NCBI GenBank assembly: GCA_904502235.1
Contig: CAJGDP010000022.1
Location: 1 to 28,080 of the forward strand
Reading direction: 5' to 3'
Length of the DNA: 28,080 nt
Source of the DNA: an uncultured Bacteroidaceae bacterium
GTDB lineage: Bacteria; Bacteroidota; Bacteroidia; Bacteroidales; Bacteroidaceae
In this document: one piece after another, positions 15,959 to 24,306 of the stretch
Position numbering within the stretch: position 1 is the first letter of the stretch
Layout of the letters: each line of letters opens with the position of its first letter
Translations under genes and position numbers: made by a program
The notes under the pieces: model-generated
Database searches by the model: none
What the model was told of the DNA's origin: nothing
What the model saw: the letters and a program-made list of their open reading frames with translations, nothing else

Positions 15959-15989
15959 TTTGCTATAATAGGATTATTGCTTATCTTCG
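15959..15989 (+). promoter_or_regulatory. Bacteroidetes-type promoter for phoH-purC
   Basis: TTTG at 15959-15962 is followed after exactly 19 bases by TATCTTCG at 15982-15989. The spacing equals that of the fasciclin promoter. It lies 43 bases before the phoH start codon. Confidence 0.7.
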
Positions 15990-16032
15990 CAGAATAAATA
16001 AAACCACATAACACCACAACCGAAAGACAAGA

Positions 16033-17007
16033 ATGATTGAACGGATTATAACTCTCGAAGGCATTGACCCTGTAGGCTTTTACGGAGCAGGCAATGTCCA
16101 CCTGCAAATGCTCAAAAGACTGCATTCAAAACTACGCATAGTTGCACGCGACAATGTGATAAAGGCAATGGGCGACGAAGAGGAACTCGACCGTTTCGGC
16201 AAGGTTGTGGAACTGCTCGTAGAGTATTGCAACAAATACAACAGTCTCACCGAAGAGGCAATCATCGACGCGGTAAACGGCAAAAAAGGCGACAAGGGCA
16301 ACGACAGCAATGTAATTGTCTATAACATCAACGGCCGCCCCATCTATCCCCGTACCGAGAACCAGTGCAAGATAGTAGAAGAGTTCAAGAAGAACGACAT
16401 GCTGTTCGCCGTGGGTCCTGCCGGAACAGGAAAGACCTACACAGCCATAGCACTCGCAGTAAAGGCACTCAAGAACCGCGAAATCAGAAAGATTATCCTG
16501 AGCCGTCCTGCCGTTGAAGCCGGCGAGAAGCTGGGTTTCCTGCCGGGAGACATGCGCGACAAGATAGACCCATATCTGCAGCCTCTGTACGATGCTCTGG
16601 AGGACATGATCCCCATGGCAAAACTAAAGGAACACATGGACAACAACGTAATACAGATTGCACCATTGGCATTCATGCGCGGACGCACTCTGAACGATGC
16701 CATAGTAATACTCGACGAAGCACAGAACACCACCCCGCAGCAGATAAAGATGTTTCTCACCCGTATGGGTATGAACACCAAGATGATAATAACAGGCGAC
16801 CTCACGCAGATTGACCTTCCACAGCACAGCAATTCAGGACTGTTACATGCACAGAAGGTGCTTAACGGAGTTCCCGGCATAGGTTTCGTTACCATGCACA
16901 AGAAGGACATCGTACGCCACAAACTGGTAACACGCATTGTGGAGGCATACGAGAGACAGGAAAAGCTGGATGCCGAAGCAAGACGAAACAACAATAAAGA
17001 GAAATAA
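16033..17007 (+). CDS. PhoH-family ATPase
   Basis: A 324-residue PhoH-like (YbeZ type) ATPase. The Walker A GPAGTGKT lies at about residues 128-135 and the Walker B is VILDEAQN. The intervening ILSRPAVEAGEKLGFLPGDM segment is a PhoH hallmark, and ITGDLTQIDLP is also typical. PhoH/YbeZ proteins are cytoplasmic nucleoside triphosphatases linked to RNA metabolism, often working with the endoribonuclease YbeY, which is not in the window. The N-terminal 100 residues form the usual KH-like region. The gene has its own promoter at 15959-15989, and purC starts 20 bases after its stop, so the two are likely co-transcribed. Confidence 0.93.
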   Translation: MIERIITLEGIDPVGFYGAGNVHLQMLKRLHSKLRIVARDNVIKAMGDEEELDRFGKVVELLVEYCNKYNSLTEEAIIDAVNGKKGDKGNDSNVIVYNINGRPIYPRTENQCKIVEEFKKNDMLFAVGPAGTGKTYTAIALAVKALKNREIRKIILSRPAVEAGEKLGFLPGDMRDKIDPYLQPLYDALEDMIPMAKLKEHMDNNVIQIAPLAFMRGRTLNDAIVILDEAQNTTPQQIKMFLTRMGMNTKMIITGDLTQIDLPQHSNSGLLHAQKVLNGVPGIGFVTMHKKDIVRHKLVTRIVEAYERQEKLDAEARRNNNKEK

Positions 17008-17027
17008 CAGATTAAAACAATACAACA

Positions 17028-17969
17028 ATGGCAAAAGCATTAACAAACACCGAATTCAAATTCGAGAACCAGAAAAGCGTATATCACGGAAAAGTACGCG
17101 ACGTTTACAAAGTTGATGACAGATTGGTGATGGTAGCAACCGACCGCATCTCGGCATTCGACGTAGTACTCCCCAAAGGAATCCCCTTCAAAGGACAGAT
17201 GCTGAACCAGATTGCGGCAAAGTTCCTTGATGCAACAACCGACATCTGCCCCAACTGGAAACTTGCTACCCCCGACCCTATGGTTACCGTAGGCGTTATG
17301 TGCGAAGGTTTCCCCGTTGAGATGATTGTACGCGGCTATCTGTGTGGTTCGGCATGGCGTGCCTACAAGAGCGGTGTGCGTGAAATCTGCGGTGTAAAGC
17401 TCCCCGAAGGAATGCGCGAGAACGAAAGATTCCCCGAGCCAATCATCACACCTACTACAAAGGCAGAAATCGGTGAGCACGATGCAGATATCTCAAAAGA
17501 AGAGATTCTTGCAAAAGGCCTTGCAACTCCCGAGGAGTATGCACTGCTCGAGAAATACACACTCGCCCTTTTCAAGAGAGGTACAGAGATGGCGGCAGAG
17601 CGCGGTCTGATACTCGTAGACACAAAATATGAGTTCGGAAAGCACAACGGCACAATATACCTGATGGACGAAATCCACACCCCCGACAGCAGCCGTTACT
17701 TCTATGCCGAAGGCTACGAAGAGAAATTCGAGAAAGGCGAGCCACAGAAGCAGCTTTCAAAGGAATTCGTACGCGAATGGCTTATGGACAACGGATTCCA
17801 GGGCAAGGAAGGTCAGCAGGTACCCGAGATGACCGACGAGATTGTTGAAAGCATCAGCAACCGTTACATCGAACTGTTCGAGAACATCACAGGCGAGAAG
17901 TTCGTAAAGGAAGAGTGCGAGAACATCAATGCCCGCATCGAAGAGAACGTAAAGAACTATCTTGGATAA
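17028..17969 (+). CDS. purC: Phosphoribosylaminoimidazole-succinocarboxamide synthase
   Basis: PurC (SAICAR synthetase), 313 residues, the long form. It joins CAIR and aspartate with ATP in step 8 of purine biosynthesis in the cytoplasm. Family marks include YHGKVRDVYKV near the N-terminus (nucleotide site), TDRISAFDVVLPKGIPFKG, EMIVRGYLCGSAWRAYKSG and LVDTKYEFG followed by MDEIHTPDSSRY. It follows phoH by 20 bases. A small hairpin with a short T-rich tail follows the gene. Confidence 0.97.
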   Translation: MAKALTNTEFKFENQKSVYHGKVRDVYKVDDRLVMVATDRISAFDVVLPKGIPFKGQMLNQIAAKFLDATTDICPNWKLATPDPMVTVGVMCEGFPVEMIVRGYLCGSAWRAYKSGVREICGVKLPEGMRENERFPEPIITPTTKAEIGEHDADISKEEILAKGLATPEEYALLEKYTLALFKRGTEMAAERGLILVDTKYEFGKHNGTIYLMDEIHTPDSSRYFYAEGYEEKFEKGEPQKQLSKEFVREWLMDNGFQGKEGQQVPEMTDEIVESISNRYIELFENITGEKFVKEECENINARIEENVKNYLG

Positions 17970-17991
17970 ACAAAAAACATAAAACAACAGG

Positions 17992-18018
17992 AATGGCGCA
18001 ACCGCGCCATTTTCTGTT
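17992..18018 (+). terminator. Small hairpin terminator between purC and aroE
   Basis: AATGGCGC (17992-17999) pairs perfectly with GCGCCATT (18004-18011) around a 4-base loop, followed by TTCTGTTT. It starts 22 bases after the purC stop and lies 21 bases before the aroE start, so it may end or attenuate transcription into aroE. No separate aroE promoter is obvious. Confidence 0.6.
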
Positions 18019-18032
18019 TAACGCCCCCTCAA

Positions 18033-18779
18033 ATGAAAAAATACGGAATCATAGGATACCCCTTGGCGCAGTCGGCATCACCGGCATTCTTCAACAAGAA
18101 ATTCAAGGACGAAGGAATAGATGCCGAGTACATCCCCTTTGAGATTGAAAGCATAGAGCAGCTGCCACGCATTCTGGAGGAGAACCCCGAGCTATGCGGA
18201 TTCAACGTAACAATTCCCTATAAGCAACAGGTAATGGAATATCTGGCAGGATTAAGCGACGGTGCAAAAGAGATTGACGCAGTAAATGTAGTAAAGGTTA
18301 CACGCGATGGCAACGGCAAGGCACAGCTGCATGGTTATAACAGCGACGTAATAGGATTCAGGAACTCAATAGAAGAGCTTGTAAGAGGCAAACACAGCAA
18401 AGCACTGATATTGGGCACAGGCGGAGCATCAAAGGCAATAGCATACGCACTGAAAGAACTTGGTATAGAGTATCTGTTCGTTTCGCGCAATACAGGAGAG
18501 AACAGGATTGCATACAGCCAGCTGACAGAAGAGATTATGCAGAGCCACACGCTTATTGTAAACTGCACACCGCTCGGAATGGTCGGACACGGAATAGACC
18601 AATGCCCCGACATCCCATACGGGATACTTGGCGAGAATCATCTGCTGTACGACATAGTATATAACCCCGAGAACACCCTATTCCTGCAGAAAGGAGCCGC
18701 ACAGGGAGCAACCACAAAAAGCGGTTACGAAATGTGGTACCTGCAGGCACTCGCCTCGTGGGAAATATGGAACGGATAA
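18033..18779 (+). CDS. aroE: Shikimate dehydrogenase
   Basis: A 248-residue shikimate 5-dehydrogenase, which reduces 3-dehydroshikimate with NADPH in the chorismate pathway. The N-terminal substrate domain has GYPLAQSASPAFFNKKF and GFNVTIPYKQQ with the catalytic Lys. AVNVVKV follows. The NADP-binding domain has LGTGGASKAIAYAL and NCTPLGM, with GYEMWYLQA at the C-terminus. Length is a little short of the common 270 residues but typical of Bacteroidetes forms. The serine pair in the shikimate site (SASPAFF) is present. It converges with mazG across the palindromic terminator. Confidence 0.93.
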   Translation: MKKYGIIGYPLAQSASPAFFNKKFKDEGIDAEYIPFEIESIEQLPRILEENPELCGFNVTIPYKQQVMEYLAGLSDGAKEIDAVNVVKVTRDGNGKAQLHGYNSDVIGFRNSIEELVRGKHSKALILGTGGASKAIAYALKELGIEYLFVSRNTGENRIAYSQLTEEIMQSHTLIVNCTPLGMVGHGIDQCPDIPYGILGENHLLYDIVYNPENTLFLQKGAAQGATTKSGYEMWYLQALASWEIWNG

Positions 18780-18783
18780 TGAA

Positions 18784-18822
18784 GCAAAAAGAGATGAACA
18801 GTCACTGTTCATCTCTTTTTGC
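18784..18822. terminator. Long bidirectional palindromic terminator between aroE and mazG
   Basis: An 18-bp perfect stem pairs 18784-18801 with 18805-18822 around a 3-base loop. Each arm ends in an A5/T5 block, so both directions end in a T-run inside the stem. It lies 4 bases after the aroE stop. The right arm is also the last six sense codons of mazG. Confidence 0.9.
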
Positions 18823-19587
18823 CTGTTCCCAAAGTTCATCCATCTGGGCAAGCGACAGTTCCTTGATGCTGTGCCCTTGTTCACGTGAACGTTGTTCAAC
18901 GTATGTGAAGCGGTTGCGGAATTTGGTATTTGTGAGTTCCAGTGCGTTGTCGGGGTTTATATCGTACAGACGTGCTGCATTCACAAGGCTGAAAAGCAAA
19001 TCGCCGAATTCTTTTTCAAAGTTCACTTTATCACCGCGTTTTATTTCACACTCCACCTCGGCAATCTCTTCGCGTACCTTATTCCACACATCCTCTTTCT
19101 TTTCCCAATCGAAGCCCACATTCGCAGCCTTCTCCTGCATGCGGTATGCCTTTATGAGCGACGGCATGGAGTTGGGCACTCCGCTGAGTATGCTCTTGTT
19201 GCCATCCTTTTCGGTCATTTTGAGCTGTTCCCAATTCTTGCACACCTCACCGGCAGTTTCGGCAACGACATCACCGAATACGTGGGGATGACGGTAAATA
19301 AGCTTGTCGCAAAGACGGTCGCACACATCCTTCATGTCGAACTGCCCCTTTTCTGTTGCAATCTTTGCATAAAAGGCAACATGCAACAGCACATCTCCCA
19401 GTTCCTTGCAGATATTTGGAGTGTCATCAGCCACAAGCGCATCGGACAACTCATAGCACTCCTCTATTGTGTTGGGACGAAGCGAAAGGTTTGTCTGCTT
19501 CTTGTCCCATGGGCATTTTTCGCGCAATTCGTCGAGAACATCCAAAAAACGGTTGAACGACTGCAATATTTCTTCTCTATTATGCAT
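18802..19587 (-). CDS. mazG: Nucleoside triphosphate pyrophosphohydrolase MazG
   Basis: A 261-residue two-domain MazG that hydrolyses (d)NTPs to monophosphates plus pyrophosphate, a housecleaning role. Domain 1 has EKCPWDKKQTNLSL, EECYELSDAL (ExxE metal motif) and ELGDVLLHVAFYAKI. Domain 2 has VREEIAEVECEI and EFGDLLFSLVNAARL, with the acidic metal ligands intact in both. The frame extends upstream to a TTG at 19611, but the ATG at 19587 gives the normal start (MHNREEILQSF). The last residues (AKRDEQ) and the stop are encoded in the palindromic terminator. A minus-strand TATCTTTG box at 19609-19616 is the probable promoter. Confidence 0.95.
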   Translation of the reverse strand: MHNREEILQSFNRFLDVLDELREKCPWDKKQTNLSLRPNTIEECYELSDALVADDTPNICKELGDVLLHVAFYAKIATEKGQFDMKDVCDRLCDKLIYRHPHVFGDVVAETAGEVCKNWEQLKMTEKDGNKSILSGVPNSMPSLIKAYRMQEKAANVGFDWEKKEDVWNKVREEIAEVECEIKRGDKVNFEKEFGDLLFSLVNAARLYDINPDNALELTNTKFRNRFTYVEQRSREQGHSIKELSLAQMDELWEQAKRDEQ

Positions 19588-19608
19588 AATTTTTATTTTT
19601 TTGTGCCA

Positions 19609-19616
19609 CAAAGATA
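19609..19616 (-). promoter_or_regulatory. Putative -7 box for mazG
   Basis: The minus strand reads TATCTTTG, a perfect match to TAnnTTTG, 22 bases before the mazG start. It leaves a short leader. The expected -33 region reads TTAA rather than TTTG. Confidence 0.55.
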
Positions 19617-19636
19617 AATAATTTAATAATAAGAGT

Positions 19637-19644
19637 TAACTTTG
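19637..19644 (+). promoter_or_regulatory. Putative -7 box for the valS gene run
   Basis: TAACTTTG matches TAnnTTTG and lies 53 bases before the valS ATG. It may serve the closely spaced run valS to pgi. No TTTG is seen 19 bases upstream; the mazG promoter lies divergently about 20 bases away. Confidence 0.55.
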
Positions 19645-19696
19645 CAGATAGGTTAATTTGGAATAATTATATAAAAAATAAAATAGCACATTTATT

Positions 19697-22447
19697 ATGA
19701 GTTTAGCAAGCACTTATATACCCGCTGAGGTTGAAGAGAAGTGGTATGAATATTGGATGAAGAACAATCTTTTTCATTCAGAGCCTGACGAGAGAGAGCC
19801 ATATACAATTGTGATTCCGCCACCAAACGTTACAGGTGTGTTGCACATGGGTCACATGCTCAACAACACTATTCAGGATATTCTTGTACGCCATGCCCGT
19901 ATGCTCGGCAAAAACGCATGCTGGGTACCTGGAACCGACCATGCCTCAATTGCAACAGAAGCAAAGGTTGTAAAGAAACTTGCAGAGCAGGGAATAAAGA
20001 AGAGCGACCTCACACGCGAAGAGTTCCTTAAGCACGCTTGGGAATGGACCGACGAGCACGGCGGTATCATCCTTAAGCAGTTGCGTAAACTTGGCGCATC
20101 GTGCGACTGGGACCGTACATCGTTCACAATGGACGAAGTTCGCAGCGAGAGTGTAATTAAGGTGTTCTGCGACCTATACAACAAAGGACTCATCTATCGT
20201 GGCCTGCGCATGGTAAACTGGGATCCCAAAGCTCAGACTGCTCTCAGCAACGAGGAGGTTATATACAAAGAGGAAAAGAGCAAACTCTACTATCTAAAAT
20301 ATTATGTTGATGAGGCTGCCGGATGCACCGACGGCGAAGAGGCAGATGCTGTAACACTTGCAGCTACCGATGCTTTTGACCCAACTGTAAAGCACCAGAT
20401 TCTGCATCGCGATACCGACGGCAGACGTTATGCAGTTGTTGCAACTACACGTCCCGAGACAATAATGGGAGATACCGCTATGTGTATCAACCCCAAAGAC
20501 CCCAAGAATACATGGCTCAAGGGCAAGAGTGTAATTGTTCCCCTTGTAAACCGTGTGATTCCTGTTATCGAAGACCGTTATGTAGAAATTGAGTTCGGTA
20601 CAGGTTGTCTTAAGGTAACTCCTGCGCACGACACCAACGACTACATGCTCGGTAAGACACACAACCTTGAAACAATAGATATCTTCAATGCCGACGCTAC
20701 AATAAGCGAGGCAGCAGGTATGTATGTGGGCATGGACCGCATGGAGGTACGTGCACAGATTGCGAAAGACCTTGCAGAAGCTGGATTGCTGGAAAAGGTT
20801 GAGGATTACGACAACAAGGTGGGATACAGCGAGCGCAATGCCGATACAGCAGTTGAGCCACGTCTTTGCATGCAGTGGTTCTTGCGTATGCAGCACTTTG
20901 CTGACATTGCATTGCCTCCGGTAATGGAAGACCGTCTCAAGTTCTACCCCACTAAATACAAGACAACATACAACAACTGGCTTGCAAACATTCAGGACTG
21001 GTGTATCAGCCGCCAGCTATGGTGGGGACACAGAATTCCTGCATATTTCCTCCCTGTAGCAGAGGGCGCAGAGGAGAAGTTCGTTGTGGCAGAGACACGC
21101 GAAGAGGCTCTGAAACTTGCACAGGCAATCCCCGGCTATGAGAATATCACAGCAGAGGAACTCCGCCACGACGAGGATGCCCTTGACACATGGTTCAGCT
21201 CATGGTTGTGGCCAATATCATTGTTCAACGGTATTCTTGATCCGGGCAACAAGGAGATTAGCTACTACTACCCCACAAACGACCTTGTAACAGGTCCGGA
21301 TATCATTTTCTTCTGGGTGGCACGTATGATTATGGCAGGTTACGAATACCAGGGCGAGATGCCATTCAAGAATGTATATTTCACAGGTATCGTACGCGAC
21401 AAGCTCGGACGTAAGATGAGCAAGTCGCTCGGTAACAGTCCCGACCCGCTCGATCTTATCGCACGCTACGGTGCCGACGGTGTACGTATGGGTATCATGC
21501 TTTCGGCACCTGCAGGCAACGACATTCTCTTCGACGAAAGCCTTTGCGAGCAGGGACGTAACTTCTGCAACAAGATATGGAACGCATTCCGTCTTGTAAA
21601 GGGTTGGAATGTAAGCAACGAGATTGAGCAGCCCGAAAGCTCAAGACTTGCAATAGAATACTTCAAGGAGACACTTGCCAAGTCTGCGGCATTGCTCGAA
21701 GACCAGTTCGGCAAATACCGTCTGAACGAGGCTTTGATGAATGTTTACTCTCTCTTCTGGGATGAGTTCTCGGCATGGTATCTCGAGATGGTAAAACCTG
21801 CATACGGTTCACCTATCGATGCTGCCACATACGAGGCTACACTTGGTTTCTTCGACAGTCTGTTGCGTCTGTTGCACCCATTCATGCCATTTATCACCGA
21901 GGAATTGTGGCAGAGCATCAAGGAACGCAAGGATGGCGAGAGTCTTATGGTACAGAGTATTAAGGAACTTTCCACTGAATACGACGAGGCATTCCTTGCA
22001 AAGATTGCCGTATCAAAGGAGGTTATCGGTAACATCCGCGCAATCCGCCAGCAGAAGAATCTTTCACCACGCGAACCGCTTGCATTGCAGATTGTGGGTG
22101 AATCGCCTGTTGCCGGTTTGGAAAGCGTCATAACAAAGATGGCGAACCTTACAGCAATTGAAAATGTTGCTACTCCCGACGACACTGCGGTTTCGTTCCG
22201 TGTAGGCACAAGCGAGTTTGCTGTCCCCATGGGTTCACTCATCGACAAGGATGCCGAGATTGCAAAGATGCAGGAGGAACTTGCATATCACGAGAAGTTC
22301 CTCAAGAGCGTCGAGGCGAAATTGGGTAACCCCAACTTTGTGAGCAAGGCTCCCGAGAAAATTATTGCTATTGAACGCAAGAAGCAGTCTGACGCAATGG
22401 AGAAGATTGCAATGCTTAAGGAAAGCATACAGAAACTGTCTAAATAA
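19697..22447 (+). CDS. valS: Valyl-tRNA synthetase
   Basis: ValRS, 916 residues, a class I aminoacyl-tRNA synthetase that charges tRNA-Val in the cytoplasm. The HIGH motif is HMGH at residues 50-53, preceded by the valine-type PPPNVTGVL. The KMSKS motif is at 573-577. The editing (CP1) domain is present (TTRPETIMGDTA and TPAHDTNDY). ISRQLWWGHRIPAY is typical. The C-terminal coiled-coil arm covers about residues 850-914. All expected parts are intact. It is the first gene of a tightly packed run, and its stop codon TAA overlaps the next ATG by one base. Confidence 0.98.
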   Translation: MSLASTYIPAEVEEKWYEYWMKNNLFHSEPDEREPYTIVIPPPNVTGVLHMGHMLNNTIQDILVRHARMLGKNACWVPGTDHASIATEAKVVKKLAEQGIKKSDLTREEFLKHAWEWTDEHGGIILKQLRKLGASCDWDRTSFTMDEVRSESVIKVFCDLYNKGLIYRGLRMVNWDPKAQTALSNEEVIYKEEKSKLYYLKYYVDEAAGCTDGEEADAVTLAATDAFDPTVKHQILHRDTDGRRYAVVATTRPETIMGDTAMCINPKDPKNTWLKGKSVIVPLVNRVIPVIEDRYVEIEFGTGCLKVTPAHDTNDYMLGKTHNLETIDIFNADATISEAAGMYVGMDRMEVRAQIAKDLAEAGLLEKVEDYDNKVGYSERNADTAVEPRLCMQWFLRMQHFADIALPPVMEDRLKFYPTKYKTTYNNWLANIQDWCISRQLWWGHRIPAYFLPVAEGAEEKFVVAETREEALKLAQAIPGYENITAEELRHDEDALDTWFSSWLWPISLFNGILDPGNKEISYYYPTNDLVTGPDIIFFWVARMIMAGYEYQGEMPFKNVYFTGIVRDKLGRKMSKSLGNSPDPLDLIARYGADGVRMGIMLSAPAGNDILFDESLCEQGRNFCNKIWNAFRLVKGWNVSNEIEQPESSRLAIEYFKETLAKSAALLEDQFGKYRLNEALMNVYSLFWDEFSAWYLEMVKPAYGSPIDAATYEATLGFFDSLLRLLHPFMPFITEELWQSIKERKDGESLMVQSIKELSTEYDEAFLAKIAVSKEVIGNIRAIRQQKNLSPREPLALQIVGESPVAGLESVITKMANLTAIENVATPDDTAVSFRVGTSEFAVPMGSLIDKDAEIAKMQEELAYHEKFLKSVEAKLGNPNFVSKAPEKIIAIERKKQSDAMEKIAMLKESIQKLSK

Positions 22448-23337
22448 TGAAGGACAAGAAACGCATAGCTATAATTGCGCTGAGCGCCGCCATGGCAATA
22501 CTCCTTGTAACGGGATGTTGCCTATGGATTGCTCTGCGCAAGAGCCAAGCGTACAATATCGAGATTCAGGAGCTTATGGCTCTTGAAAAAGAGGAGATGC
22601 TGAACGACCTCACATCGGCTCAGATACAGTACGACGAACTGATGGTGCGCATAAACAACGACTCCTTGAGAATAAAACTCGAAAAGGAACAGGTGCGCAC
22701 GCAACAGTTGCTCGAAGAACTGGAGCATGTAAAATCCACCAGCGCAAGCGAAATAACACGTTTGAAGAAGGAGTTGAAGACCGTGCGTGCCGTACTGAAG
22801 AACTATGTGATGCAGATTGATTCGCTTAATCGCGAGAACGAATCGCTCAAGAAGGAGAACAAGGCTGTGCGCAACAAGTACAACGAGGCTTCCAAGAAAA
22901 TCAGCAATCTGTCGGAAGAAAAAAAGATTCTGAGCGAGAAAGTTACGCTTGCATCACAGTTGGACGCCACAGGTGTAGGCCTCTCGTTGCTAAGAAAGAA
23001 CGGTAAGGAGACAAACAGCATCAAACGCGCGAAACAGATTGAGATTGCATTTACCATTACAAAGAACATCACTGCGTCTACGGGTGAAAAGAGAGCATAT
23101 ATAAGAATCATGCAACCCGACGGCGAAGTACTTACCAAAGGTACAGGAAATACCTTTGTATATGAGAACCGCAATATCGAATTCTCCATAAGCCGCAGTT
23201 TCGAGTACACGGGAGAGAGTCACGACCTCACATTGTACTGGGATATAGAGGAGACTCTGAAAGGCGGAGAATACAGCGCATATATTTTTGTTGACGGAAA
23301 CATGATTGGTTCCGGAAAAGCATTTTTTGAAGAGTAA
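22447..23337 (+). CDS. Membrane-anchored coiled-coil protein of unknown function
   Basis: A 296-residue protein. A short basic start (MKDKKR) leads into one hydrophobic helix at about residues 7-30 (IAIIALSAAMAILLVTGCCL), which would anchor it with the bulk outside the cytoplasm. The GCC within it could also be read as a lipobox, but is embedded in the helix. Residues about 40-170 are a long coiled coil rich in Glu, Lys and Leu. Residues about 190-296 look beta-rich, with repeated aromatic strands (KRAYIRIMQPDGEVL, YWDIEETLKGGEYSAYIFVDG), like a small beta-sandwich. The ATG overlaps the valS stop by one base and the gene ends 4 bases before the decarboxylase gene, so it is surely co-transcribed. 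I do not recognise a named family. Confidence 0.85.
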   Translation: MKDKKRIAIIALSAAMAILLVTGCCLWIALRKSQAYNIEIQELMALEKEEMLNDLTSAQIQYDELMVRINNDSLRIKLEKEQVRTQQLLEELEHVKSTSASEITRLKKELKTVRAVLKNYVMQIDSLNRENESLKKENKAVRNKYNEASKKISNLSEEKKILSEKVTLASQLDATGVGLSLLRKNGKETNSIKRAKQIEIAFTITKNITASTGEKRAYIRIMQPDGEVLTKGTGNTFVYENRNIEFSISRSFEYTGESHDLTLYWDIEETLKGGEYSAYIFVDGNMIGSGKAFFEE

Positions 23338-23341
23338 GAAG

Positions 23342-24277
23342 ATGAAACGAATACTTGTAACAGGAGGAGCCGGCTTTATAGGTTCGCATCTTTGCGAAAG
23401 ATTGCTCAAAGATGGCAACGATGTTATCTGCCTTGACAACTATTTCACAGGAAGCAAGGACAACATACGCCACCTTATAGGCAACGACCACTTCGAGCTT
23501 GTGCGCCACGACATTACACAGCCATACACTGCCGAAGTTGACGAGATATACAATCTTGCATGCCCGGCATCGCCTGTTCACTATCAGCACGACCCTGTAA
23601 AGACAATACAGACATGCGTAATAGGTTCAATGAACATGCTTGGACTGGCTAAGCGTGTGGGAGCAAAGATTCTGCAGGCATCGACAAGCGAAGTATATGG
23701 CGACCCAATCATACACCCACAGGTGGAAAGCTATTGGGGCAATGTAAACCCCATAGGTATACGTTCGTGCTACGATGAGGGCAAGCGTTGCGCCGAGACT
23801 CTCTTCATGGACTATCACCGACAGAACAATGTAAAGATAAAAATCATACGTATATTCAACACCTATGGTCCGCGCATGAGCATGAACGACGGACGTGTGG
23901 TATCGAACTTTATTGTTCAGGCACTGAAAGGCGAGGACATCACAATCTATGGCGACGGCAAACAGACACGCAGTTTCCAATATGTGGACGACCTTGTAGA
24001 AGGTATGGTGCGCATGATGAATACAGGCAATGATTTCACAGGACCTGTAAACATAGGCAACCCTGGAGAGTTCACCATGCTCGAACTTGCCGAAAAAGTC
24101 ATAGAGATTACCGGTTCAAAATCAAAGATTGTATTTGAGCCGTTACCACAGGACGACCCACGTCAGCGCAAGCCGGACATAACGCTTGCCAACGAAAAAC
24201 TCAACGGTTGGCAACCGAACATCAAACTTGACGAAGGTCTGAAATACACAGTAGATTACTTCAAGAAACTCATTTGA
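23342..24277 (+). CDS. UDP-glucuronate decarboxylase (UDP-xylose synthase type)
   Basis: A 311-residue extended short-chain dehydrogenase of the UDP-glucuronate decarboxylase (UXS) group, which uses tightly bound NAD+ to turn UDP-glucuronate into UDP-xylose for surface glycans. TGGAGFIGSHL at about residues 6-16 binds NAD. NLACPASPVHYQHDPVKT and STSEVYGDP are characteristic of UXS. YDEGK carries the Tyr and Lys of the catalytic triad. RIFNTYGPRM and GDGKQTRSFQYVDDLVEG are also diagnostic. The frame extends 12 codons into the previous gene's end, but the ATG at 23342 gives the normal N-terminus and a 4-base gap. No other glycan genes are nearby, so the pathway context is elsewhere. Confidence 0.93.
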   Translation: MKRILVTGGAGFIGSHLCERLLKDGNDVICLDNYFTGSKDNIRHLIGNDHFELVRHDITQPYTAEVDEIYNLACPASPVHYQHDPVKTIQTCVIGSMNMLGLAKRVGAKILQASTSEVYGDPIIHPQVESYWGNVNPIGIRSCYDEGKRCAETLFMDYHRQNNVKIKIIRIFNTYGPRMSMNDGRVVSNFIVQALKGEDITIYGDGKQTRSFQYVDDLVEGMVRMMNTGNDFTGPVNIGNPGEFTMLELAEKVIEITGSKSKIVFEPLPQDDPRQRKPDITLANEKLNGWQPNIKLDEGLKYTVDYFKKLI

Positions 24278-24306
24278 TAAGAAAATTAATTTAAAACACA
24301 TATAAG

